NCBI GenBank assembly: GCA_029207755.1 | Contig: JARCOQ010000001.1 | Span: 88,275,637-88,339,636, forward strand | DNA length: 64,000 bases | Direction of reading: 5' to 3' | Source of the DNA: Chamaea fasciata | Taxonomy: Eukaryota; Chordata; Aves; Passeriformes; Sylviidae | Part shown: piece by piece, positions 1 to 9,900 of the stretch | How positions within the stretch are numbered: position 1 is the stretch's first letter | Layout: every line of letters begins with the position of its first letter | Program-made: the position numbers and the translations under genes | The notes under the pieces: model-generated | What the model saw: the letters and a program-made list of their open reading frames with translations, nothing else | Database searches by the model: none | Told to the model about the DNA's origin: nothing

Positions 1-1020
1 ATTCCCAGGTTACTTTAGAGCATGCTGGGTCAGCGGGAGAAGGACCTGCTTAGGAACTGAAATATTTGTGGTTTTGCAGACTTGTTGTATCAAAAAGCAC
101 TGCTACAGAAGAGGAAAACTAGAAGTTTTGAGGAAATGTCCTGCTCTGTGATGCTGATGTGTCCCGTCCTGCCTGCTCAAGAACTCATCGATTGAGAGGC
201 AAACAAGAGGAGGGGAGGAGCTCATTGTGAGGGAGCAACAGATCACAGATAAACACGGGCAGATATGGCTTGAATTATGAAGTTACAGGTATTTCAACAA
301 AACTCAGATATTTCGAAGCTGAGTTGTCTTCAATTCTGAATCAGAGGAAACATGCAAACATATTGCAAATCAAATGAGCTAGAGCTTAGGGCTGTATGTA
401 GAAGCTAAACTTAAATGTCTATTAGTCCTAGCTGGACTGTGGCATGCATATGTGAGGGTGAAACAAAAACTAGTTTAATGAAGGAACAGATTTCTCTATC
501 AAACTTCCAGCAACCCCAAAACAATCTAAAAATAGGATATTTCAAAACAATAGTTTGACAATGTTCTTGCTAGCTAATGACCTAAGCATATGAGAAACCT
601 GATGTGGCTACCATGCATCAAATTGTTAATATGGACTGTGAGATTCTAGTATATTATTTAAAAAATACCTGGGGGAGAGAGGGCTACTCTGAAAGAAATA
701 AGTCTTGCTGGAAGCAAGTTTTTTGCATTTTAGCCAAACAACTCTTTTGAACATGACAACAAAGCAAACAAGGAGGAAAAGTTGTTCCTCCCTTTATACT
801 TTATCCTCAGAGGGAACAGTGAAACTGGTTTCATTCATGTCTTGAAAGATGGTTGTCTCTGCTAGACTCTTCCAAATGTCTCCTAATGACAGTTTTAACA
901 GATAATTGTCTGTCTTGAGTCAACTTATAAAGGAAAACACAAATGATAATTTAGATTTCACAAGAACCCTGATAACATTCTTAGTCACGAGAAAGGATTC
1001 CTGTGAAGGAGTTCAAAGAG

Positions 1021-1155
1021 CAGGTTTTTTTTCTTTTTTTTTCTTTTTTTTTAATATAATTAACAGCGTAGTAGATATTAACAGCAATCCTTACTTTAAA
1101 CTGCTGCATGTGTGTGAATGCACACGTGTGTGTGTGCACATGTGTGTGAGCATGT
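1021..1155. repeat. T-rich tract and TG/CA-rich stretch
   Basis: Three T-runs broken by single C residues (1025-1051), then an interrupted TG/CA dinucleotide stretch (about 1107-1155). Confidence 0.8.
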
Positions 1156-1450
1156 GCACAGAGAGAGTAGGAGAAAGCTTTATTTTTCTGAATGATGGTA
1201 TTGTTTAAAACAAATAGGTGAGTTGATCTTTTCAGCAGCCCAGGTTTAAATGCTTTTTAAAAAAAATTAGATCCAAGTTTAGGTAATTTTGTTTACAACA
1301 GTACTTGACAAATCTTTTTAGAGTAGTCAGTGGGACTTTCCTGTTTCATGGTGGGTCCAATCCTTCAGGCATTTTAATACATGTGAACTATTGGATGAAG
1401 AAATAAATGTGTTTTACAGAGGGGTATTCTCTACACAGATTAAGCGGACT

Positions 1451-1478
1451 CTTTTTTTTTTTTTTTTTTTTTTTTTTC
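1451..1478. repeat. T homopolymer
   Basis: About 27 consecutive T residues, with an A-run about 20 bp downstream. Confidence 0.9.
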
Positions 1479-1564
1479 CCCTCCAAAGCTTAAATTAAAA
1501 AAAAAAAAATTCTAACTGCCAGTTTCTGAGTATCCACAGGTATTTTTCTACAGGTATTTTCTTG

Positions 1565-1745
1565 CAACAGCGTTGCCAACACGGCCCTGGAGCGCTGCGG
1601 AGGCAGTGCCCGCGGTGGCAGGCGGGGTGCAGCCGGCCGTGCCAAGCGCTCTCGGTGCCGCAGCGCTCCATCTACCGGTGCGTGCAGAGAGTCTCCCCGG
1701 CACCTCTGCCTCCCTCTGCCGCCCTGGCAGCCGGCTCCCAATGAT
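1565..1745. other. Short GC-rich patch with a perfect inverted repeat
   Basis: About 180 bp of CpG-rich sequence lies between poly-T/poly-A tracts in AT-rich DNA. It contains TGGAGCGCTGCGG at 1588-1600 and its exact reverse complement at 1658-1670. No gene is recognised, and the open frames on both strands are composition effects. Confidence 0.5.
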
Positions 1746-3215
1746 TTTTGATGGCTTAGATCAACCTGCGATGCTGCTTTCATGCCGGGGAGAGTTGAGA
1801 TACTTAGCCCGTGGTATCACCTTACTTCCTTCCTCTCCTACATGGCTGTCCAGGCATCTTCATCCGTCATCGAGGTTAGCGGCTCAGATCATATTTCAGC
1901 CTTTTAAGAGCTGAGATTAGGAGGCCAAGGATCTCTGAAAGACCCACTTCTCAAGACACAACTAGCTGTGACTGCCAATTCTTCTGATTGAGTAGTAACT
2001 GCTGTGCATAAATTGGTGATCTAGAAAAGGGGAAAGTAGGAAGAAGTCTGTTGCTAATGTCAGAAATATTAATATGTTATGTGCATTTGTAACATCTTAT
2101 CAGTGACTTGGGTCAAAGGCCAAAAAAAACCCTTTGAAATGGGGGAAAAATATCTGCATATATGAGCAGTTCTGGGTTGTCCATTCAGTTAAAACAGATC
2201 TTTAACTGCTGTGCCAATCAATCTACATGGCCAGCTCTGGCTAGAAAATCTCAAGTGAGAATTCTGTTCTTCAGGGGGACCAAAAGGGGTTGCTATTTGG
2301 ATTTTGATGTTTTACTATGATGAAAAGCTGTATTCATTATGGAAAATGAAATATTTGTTTCAGAGCCCGGGAATAGAACATATTCAGTCTTGTCTGTTTC
2401 TCTAAAAAGATGTGACTTAAGAAATCACCTCATTTTGAACAGCATTACCTTTCCAAGTGGAAAATTATTCAGCCAAGGGCTCTCCAATGAGATTTGTCAC
2501 TATTTCTTCAGCTTCTGAAAACAATACCAGAAGTTAATAACAGCTGATGTAGATGTATTCTGATCTTTTGCAGGGCAGAGAAACTAAGCTAACCCTACTT
2601 TTCCACCTGTAAAACTAATTTCCTTTGGCTGAAGTCAGAGTTTACAGCTGTCTCCTTGCAGTGCTTTGCATGCATGCAACACGGGGAAGCTCCCAGCTGC
2701 TATGAGGGAATACGGGAATGGGGGCAGGAAAATGAGTTCATCTGGGACGAAGATCAGTCCCTATATAAGTTTTCAGGTGCTCCCCATGGACCCGTTCACC
2801 AGCGGGTTTGGATGTGTAAAGGAGGCCTGGAGTCTCAGGCGTTTGTGGTGGCTCAGGGCCGGCTGTCAGGCAGACCATGTGAGTTGTGCCCCAGCCTCTG
2901 GAATACCACACAGGAGTGGAAGCCTGGGATTTGTACACAAATTGTGAAGGTTTCATTGTCAGGTTGTCTCCCCTCCCTCGCTGTTTTCCCTGCAAGCCTT
3001 CTCCTGATCCCTGCTCTGCTGAGGGTCATCAGGGCTGGTCATAGCCTGCTAGCCCTCCCTCTGCCACCCTACCAGCAAGCTCTCCAAGCCCTCTCTGACA
3101 CGTAACCTTCCTGGATCCATCCCCACGTTCTCTGCTGTGCCTTGTCCTCCCCACCCTCAAGATGCCACAGCAGTGGAAGTGGTCTTACCAGGCCCTCGCA
3201 AAATGATTGCTTCTG

Positions 3216-3263
3216 GTTTGTTTTGTTTTGTTTTGTTTTGTTTTTTTTTTTTTTTTTTTTTTT
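3216..3263. repeat. GTTTT array followed by a T-run
   Basis: Four GTTTT units, then about 23 T residues. This may be the remnant of a poly-A-type tail or plain low complexity. Confidence 0.9.
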
Positions 3264-3321
3264 ACTATTAATAATATAAGGAACTATTTTATCTGATGAA
3301 ATTCTGAGATTATGTTCTCAG

Positions 3322-3423
3322 TTTCCTTCCTTCCTTCCTTCCTTCCTTCCTTCCTTCCTTCCTTCCTTCCTTCCTTCCTCCCTCCCTCCCTCCCTCCCTC
3401 CCTCCCTCCCTCCCTTCCTTCCT
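3322..3423. repeat. Compound TTCC / CTCC polypyrimidine microsatellite
   Basis: A TTCC array passes into a CTCC array and back to TTCC, about 100 bp without a purine on this strand. Confidence 0.95.
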
Positions 3424-5689
3424 AATTATCAGGACAATGCTGCCCGTTGTGATTTCTCCTCCTTGAGATCTTTTCAGCTCTCACCACCTTTGCTTGCCTT
3501 GCTCAAGCAGCTGTGGTTTATTCTTCCCCTAAGTCACAGTTTCAGCAGCAACCTAAGCCCTGCTGGGAACCCCTTGCCATCATCACTGTGGCTCTGTGCA
3601 TTGCTGCCTACAGAGCTCATAGTAATCCCTGCAGGGAGCTGATACATTCAGGACTTCTGTGGCAACACCATCCATGTGGGAGGTCTTGCTGAGGACAGAG
3701 TTGGCTGCAATTCCCTGCTCCTATGAACCCACAGTTTGGAAGTTTGGGAGAGTGGATTTTGGTTTTTTCTGCTGCCTCATTCAAGGCACTCTGTTCCTCC
3801 AGAATGACCTCCTCCCAGTGTTGTGCTACTGGGAAATGTCACTGCTATGTACCACCCCCTTTTTTTTTCTTCTTCTTTAAAGTCAGTACATTAGCAATAT
3901 TTTCCTAAATGATCCAGTTAGCCTTGTTTTCTCATGACGTATTCCAATTTCTATCCAGCTCACCCACTGGATGATGGACTGAGGATTAAGTTGAATAAAT
4001 GATATGAATTATGGCCCCTTTTATGATGAGTCTCTGACCCTTTATCACTTGTACACTGTCCAAGTGTGTTGTAGGTTATGTTAATTTAAATGTTGCATGC
4101 CTGAAGTTTGCTAACCGTTTTTAGCCTCTTAGATGGAGTTTCAGTGGAAGCTGAACTGTGGTTTTGGTGGATCCCTCTTGGGAAGAAAGCTGGTTTGTTC
4201 TCCTAGAACTTAGAGGAGCAGCTCTGTTCCCATTGTCCCTGCACTGCTGCAGAATGATCAGCCCTCCCTGGGGGAGGCTAGACAGGTTTCCAAATCTCTG
4301 TCTCTAAGGAGAGAGCATGTGCAAAATCTTGAAGAACGATCCTGAGCAAATGCTGCAAGAGTCTGCAGACTACAAAGATACTCACTTGACCTCTACATGA
4401 ATGTATTTCCCATACATCTATTGCAAAACCCTGAGGAAGGTATTCTCACTAGTTCTGGACACAAGTGGTTCAAAGCCAGTATTCCCCATGCATTCTTCCT
4501 TGTATGGAACACAAAAATCATCCACGTGCAAGTTGAAAGGTCACCAGGCACCAATGCATCATTGTTTGCAGATGTTTCCATGCATGCCTCTGGCCTATCA
4601 GATAGCCTTGCTGACATCTGTCAGTAGGTTATCACAGGAGATTTATGAGATAAAATGGTCACCAAAAGTAGTCTTCCCTTTTACTGTAAGTTTGATTACA
4701 CCTCAGTGTCCTGCAGAGTATACCTTATCCTTGGGACATTGGTCAACGACAAAAATAAATTTAGGTGTGGGTTGTTTTGTGGTTTTTTTTAAGGACATCT
4801 AAAAATGTTTGTTTTCTCAAAGTTTGGCATGCAGAAGTTAAAAAGAATGAACGAGAAAAACTGCTCCTAAACAATTCATTGTATGTTTCACATTCAAACT
4901 TAAATTATATGCTATTTTCTCACTAAGCCCTACTCCAAGTATAGAATAATTCTGCCCTAAAAATGAATCACCACTGTATAATGAAGGGAAATGTTTTCTG
5001 TATGACATGAATTATGCAGCTGTAGAGTGGCGGGATTACAAGAAGAGGAAGATAGAGGACATTCCCTTGATCATGGAGCAGGGTCCTGGCCCAGCAGCTG
5101 AGTTCTTTCTCCATCAGTGATCCCATGCTTAATCAGTGAAACCCAGAGCCCTCTAGGGAGCTGTTCTCTGTGAATTTCTCGTTGCCTGGCTTGATACCTA
5201 CTTGCAGAAATGCCAAGCACTGTCAGTTGCAAAAGGCTTTGGAAGCACTCCCCTGAATCAGACATCCTGCAAAAATCTATCTGAAAAAAAATCGGGTCAT
5301 TGGCATCAAGCAGGATATTAGTTGATTTATCTGTCATGGCTCTTCATCTATAAATTGCAAATTTTATTATGAGTTGCTCTGCCTCTCCAACCCTTTCCAT
5401 CAAAGGATGCTGACATAAAATGACGTTTACGAAGTAGTGCAGCAAGCACCGTTGAAGAAATGCCAACGAGGAAGTGCGTGCACTCCATGTGGTCTAGGGA
5501 TGCGTATTTAAGAACGGATGGGGGATGATTGCTGGCTTTTACATCGCTAAGCACCGAGCATCCCGTGCTTCAAAAGCCACCGTGTCCAGCCTAAAGACTC
5601 TCTTCCTTTATTCCTTAAAGAAACCAAAGGCACGGAATAAAGATTCTCTCACGACTTCTGACGTCTTCTAACTTTCGGTGGCTTTAATC

Positions 5690-5960
5690 TGCGGGCACAG
5701 TTGCGGTGGAGCTCCGAGGTTCAAAGGGACAGGCAGGGACGTCACGGGGCGTTGCCTGGATGTTGTCTCGGGATGACAGCTCGGGATGACAGCTCCTCCG
5801 CTGCGACTCGTGCTGTCCCCTGAGCTCCGGCAGCTGCGGCACCCCGAGCCCCATCCGCCCTGTGCGCGCCGCTCTCTGGGGCCTGTCCCGTGCTGTTCCC
5901 CCGGGACTGCGTCCCCACATCCCGCCGAGGCACCCGCGGAGCAGCGTCCGCCCGCGCTTT
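5690..5960. promoter_or_regulatory. GC-rich shoulder upstream of the TMEM170B CpG island
   Basis: A second CpG-rich block is separated from the main island by about 200 bp of AT-richer sequence. It contains a tandem near-duplicate (GGGATGACAGCTC at about 5771 and again at about 5785). It may be an outer part of the promoter, an alternative upstream first exon, or a divergent start site on the minus strand. No splice-supported exon could be identified. Confidence 0.5.
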
Positions 5961-6417
5961 CTGGTGCCCCGTGTGCCAACGCTGTGAGCAGCGAGGTGAA
6001 AACACCGCTCTCATCACAATTCACATTCCGCATTTTGCTCTTCTCCGATGTTTAACGCACTCATCAGCATCAACTTAAATACCAGCTTTGATACCATGGA
6101 GTGTTATCACTTAATTTTCCCCTTCCAGTCTACCCATAGGTGTACGTAGATTTTATTTGACTCACTTCTTGCTAACGCAAGTTTCCTTGGGCGTCCACGA
6201 CATGCCCGGTCTTTCCCGCTCTCTCGGAGTCAAACCGCGATTCCGAATTCGGGTTCTCCGTTTGGTGGGAGGAGCCCGCGCCCCCCGGCTCCTCCCGCCG
6301 CGCCTGCGCGGGGCTGACCCCGCTCCCGCCGCTCCGCTCCCGTTCCCGCTGCTCCCTCCCCCTCCCCTCCGGCAGCCGCTGCCGCCGGGAGCCTCCCGCT
6401 GCCGCCGCTGCTCCCGC

Positions 6418-6435
6418 ATGGAGCCGCCCGCCTGA
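6418..6435 (+). promoter_or_regulatory. Putative uORF 1 (5 codons) in the TMEM170B leader
   Basis: ATG followed by four codons (EPPA) and TGA, 371 bp before the annotated start. It acts as a uORF only if transcription starts upstream of 6418. The -3 base is C, so initiation context is weak. Confidence 0.35.
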
Positions 6436-6472
6436 GGGACGGCCCGCGGCCGCCCCGCCCTCGCTCCAGGTG

Positions 6473-6604
6473 ATGCCGGTGACGGGGGTGACGATGCCGC
6501 CGGCGAGGCGGCGGCGACCGCTGCTGATGGAGGAGGCGGAGACGGCGACGATGATGATGGTGGTGATGGTGATGATGGACTCCGCCGCCCGGCCCTGCCC
6601 CTGA
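6473..6604 (+). promoter_or_regulatory. Putative uORF 2 (43 codons, many internal Met) in the TMEM170B leader
   Basis: ATG at 6473 opens a 43-codon frame ending TGA at 6602-6604. The second half is a degenerate GAT/GGT run encoding a methionine- and valine-rich stretch, so several in-frame ATGs could serve as starts. It ends 201 bp before the TMEM170B ATG, leaving room for reinitiation. Translation depends on the true transcription start, which is not visible. Confidence 0.4.
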
Positions 6605-6805
6605 GCGGAGGGGAAGCGCCAGCGGCCGGCTCCCCTCCTCGCCCGAGATCCCCCCCGGCCGCCGCCTCCCCCACTCCGTCCTCGATGTCTCCCCCGCGGC
6701 GCGGAGCTCCCTTCGCCGCCTCCCCGCCCTCTCGCTCCTCGCCGCCGCCGTCTCCCTCTCGCCCCGCGGTCCGGCGGCTGCCGGACCCCGCCCGGCGGCG
6801 GCACC

Positions 6806-6902
6806 ATGAAGGTGGAAGCGGGGGACAACTCCATGATCAACCTGTCGGTGCAGCAAGTGCTGAGCCTGTGGGCTCACGGCACCGTCCTCCGCAGCCTCAC
6901 GG
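6806..6902 (+). CDS. TMEM170B: TMEM170B coding exon 1
   Basis: Encodes residues 1-32 plus the first base of the Glu33 codon (phase 1). The donor GTAACG begins at 6903. The exon lies in the CpG island. It encodes the conserved cytosolic or lumenal N-terminal segment that precedes the first membrane helix, including the S-V-Q-Q-V-L-S-L-W-A-H-G block shared by TMEM170A and TMEM170B. Confidence 0.96.
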
Positions 6903-9900
6903 GTAACGGGGCCGAGCGGGTGCCGGGGTGCGCTCCGGGGCTGGAGCACAATGGAGGGCGTGGGGGTAGCGGTGGTCTCCCTGTGTGCTGCGCCGAGGGA
7001 GGGCTGGTGTTTGTGTTCCCGAGTCTCTCCGGATGCCTACGTGCGTGTTCTGTCAGCAGGTGTATCGTGTGTGTGCGCCTGCTGTGGGGTCCAAGAGATC
7101 GGGCGGGGTGTGAGGTGTTGGTTGGGCTGGGGTGTGTGCCTGGTGTCTGGGATGCCTGCCCATGCAAAGGACATGAGCGTGTGGGATGTGCTCGTTTGCT
7201 TTTCTGCGCCCATATATAATAAAATAATGGCATGGGGTGTGTGTATGCGAGTGATGGGTACCTGTGTATGAGTGAAGGATTGTAGAAAGTGTGTGTGATC
7301 GTATAAGTGTGTATGGAAGGCTGGAGTATGTTTGCGGAGGTGGTTGGTTTTTAGTTTTATATCTTCCCCTTGCGGATATATGCTCATTGGCATTTGACAA
7401 AGAGATATAAAAAAAAACCAACCAGAGAACCATAAAATTGAACGTGGACAATCGGAGACTTCCCCCACTACCCCTGAGTGTACCTGTGGACAGGGAGACC
7501 TGTGGGAGTGAGTGAGGTGGCAGTTGTTTCTCACAGGTAACCTTAACCATCTGGGGTTCTTAAAGAATGAGCTGTTAGGAAAAAATTCTGTAAGCCAAAG
7601 TAGAGTCAGGTCCTCCCTCACCCCCCGTTAAGAGAGGGAAGCTTTGGCTGGCTTTTGGCAAGAACTGGCTTTTTTCTGCTCAATCTCAGGCTGCAAAATG
7701 GATGTGGACTAGCCAAGGAATACAGTGGAGGGGGGAATCTTCTCTTTTTCTGTCCATGTGTAAAGAAAAGCATAACCTTCAGCTCTGAATAAGCAGGGAT
7801 TGGGTGTCAGCAGCAGAGATGTAACTGAGTAAATTCTTTCTGCTCGTTGTAGGGGTGTATTAGCTGGTGACAGATTAGTGGAAAATGTTGAGTAGGGGTA
7901 GGTGTTAAACAGTTATGGAAATATTCTAATACTTATGAAAGAATATTATGTCATCTTTTTGCACTCCATAGTAATGGTTAATATTCTGTTTTCTTTTTTA
8001 GTCTTTTAAAGGTGGAAGAAGTGTGATGGAAATAGAAGGGGGATGAAAATAGAGGTGTAGCTGAAGCAAACAGTGATCATCTTTTTTGTTCTTTTAACTT
8101 TCAGGATGCATCTTAGTGTAATAAAAAAGATTAACCTTTTCATATTTATCTGATCTATGAACTTTGGAGTGTGTGTCTGATAATTAAAATTACCAGGTAT
8201 TAGTGTGGTGACACACTAAATACAGCTCACTTCCTGAGTAGTTACTTAAACAACCCTATTTTAAAAACTTGTGCTCTTGAAGGAAAAAGTTCACAATGGA
8301 TTTCACCTTGCTTTGTGCCAGACATCCTCTATAAAGTTTTTCTTATTAGATCATTATGCAACATAGGCATTTCTGTGAAATTCGGTGCTGAGAGTTAAAA
8401 CCAGCTCATTTCTCCGTGGTTTTGCAATAAGATGAGGGCTAGCATAAGGCACTTTTAAGGGGGAATGTTTTTGCTTTTTAACTTAAAAAATATGAAAGAT
8501 ATTTTTTTTTATCCATCATAGTGTTGTTGGAGAATGTGTCACTGCCAGTTGTAGTTGCAGTTTCTAAACTGATGCTTAAATGCAGGCTACTCTTACAGCT
8601 ATAACCTGTTGACAGCCCCTTTTCATGGGCTGTCAACAGTCCAAAACTTGCACTGGACTTAAAAATCTTTTCCACAGGATAGAATATATATTGATACAAT
8701 CTCTGATATTAACAAAAAGCTGAACTAGTTACATAAGCCCTTTCTTGCTACTTATTGAAGTAAACTTTGTTCAAAACCAGAATTTCTGTTCTTTTCCCTG
8801 CTAAGAAAATAGGTTTGTGAATGAGTTTATCTTCTTTGACTACTTAATCCATTCCCTTTTGCACCTCTGTTAGGTATAAGGAGAAACTTCAGCAGAATAT
8901 TAGGAAAGGAAAAGGAAAGCATTATTATACCATGTTCCATGAATATTCCAGACTGCCTTGTGTTTACTTTTGCACTTAAACTTGTGCTCTGAACTGGACT
9001 TCTAAGGTGCATAAGTAAAGATTTACCCCCTTCAGATAAACCATATTGATTATGTTTTCACAAACACGTTGCAAAATTTTATCAGCATCCTTCTTAAAAA
9101 TATGTTAATTTTCTGAAATTTTCGACAGGGTCCTGATATGAACTCCAGCCTAAGCCAGGAATGCTTCATACCCATTCACAGCTTAGTTTTGGTGGGTTCT
9201 TTTTCCTGTCAATGAGAAACTGAAAGATTATTTTTACATGGTATATAAGAATCAGGTTCAACATAAAAACCAAAAAAAAGGAAATCCCGTCTTTCGTTCG
9301 TGGCCTCAAATACCCAGGAGACCACAGACAAGTTCATTGCTACCACAAACACATCATGCCCTGTAACAGTTAAACCTGTTGTTCTTTTACCTGAGCAATG
9401 ACTCATCACCATGATGTGCTTGGTTCCTATCTTCCTGACCTCTTTTGGGAGGTGGAAGTAAGGCTTTAGGAACTGTGGGAGAGGTGGGGTGGCTTTTGCC
9501 TCACTCTTTGTTACATCCTCCAGTAAATCCCAAGAACACCCCCTTTATATGAACCAGTTGTGTTTTAGAGTTAGTGCTAGATCAGGGTTTACCAGAACAA
9601 ATCAGGTCGCAGCTGAATTTGAACTGAAAAAGGAGGAAAAAACCCCCACCATTATTGGTATCCAGTAAAATAAAAAAAATTTAATGGCTGCTTCCACAAT
9701 AAAGGACTTGGCAATATTTCTCCTAATAGAAGCTCCTAAGCTCCATCCTGTGCTCATTTGTCCCAGATTGTCTGGTTTTTCTTTGCTCCCTATGCTGTTA
9801 CTTGAGAGGAGTAGTCTGTAATTTGAGATTTAAATGCCCCTCAGCAAAGTGCTTTTTTCACACTTAAAGAAGCAAAAATGTTATCGTCTCCAAACAACAA

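Larger units (their letters stand above)
1..5689. other. Intergenic DNA upstream of TMEM170B
   Basis: Mostly AT-rich non-coding sequence. Notable contents are T-rich and TG/CA-type tracts at 1021-1155, a T-run at 1451-1478, a short GC-rich patch at 1565-1745, a GTTTT/T tract at 3216-3263 and a polypyrimidine tract at 3322-3423. A 149-codon ORF at 2656-3105 has no homology I recognise and lies in locally GC-richer sequence, where chance ORFs are longer. No splice-supported exon is seen. Confidence 0.6.
6170..6960 (+). promoter_or_regulatory. TMEM170B: CpG island, promoter and 5' leader of TMEM170B
   Basis: The sequence is very rich in C, G and CpG dinucleotides against AT-rich flanks, and it covers the TMEM170B start codon and the first donor site. 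Pyrimidine-rich CCTCCCC blocks at about 6350-6375, which read as GC- or Sp1/KLF-like sites, fit a TATA-less promoter. I cannot fix the transcription start. The leader contains at least three upstream ATGs (6418, 6473, 6685). Both strands show long stop-free frames here simply because stop codons are rare in GC-rich DNA. Confidence 0.85.

Noticed and set aside
6162..6949. Long minus-strand frames of 170-239 codons, one with a histidine run, opposite TMEM170B exon 1
   Set aside because: They are shadows of GC-rich CpG-island sequence. The histidine run is the complement of the GAT/GGT repeat in the leader. No homology or splice sites support them.
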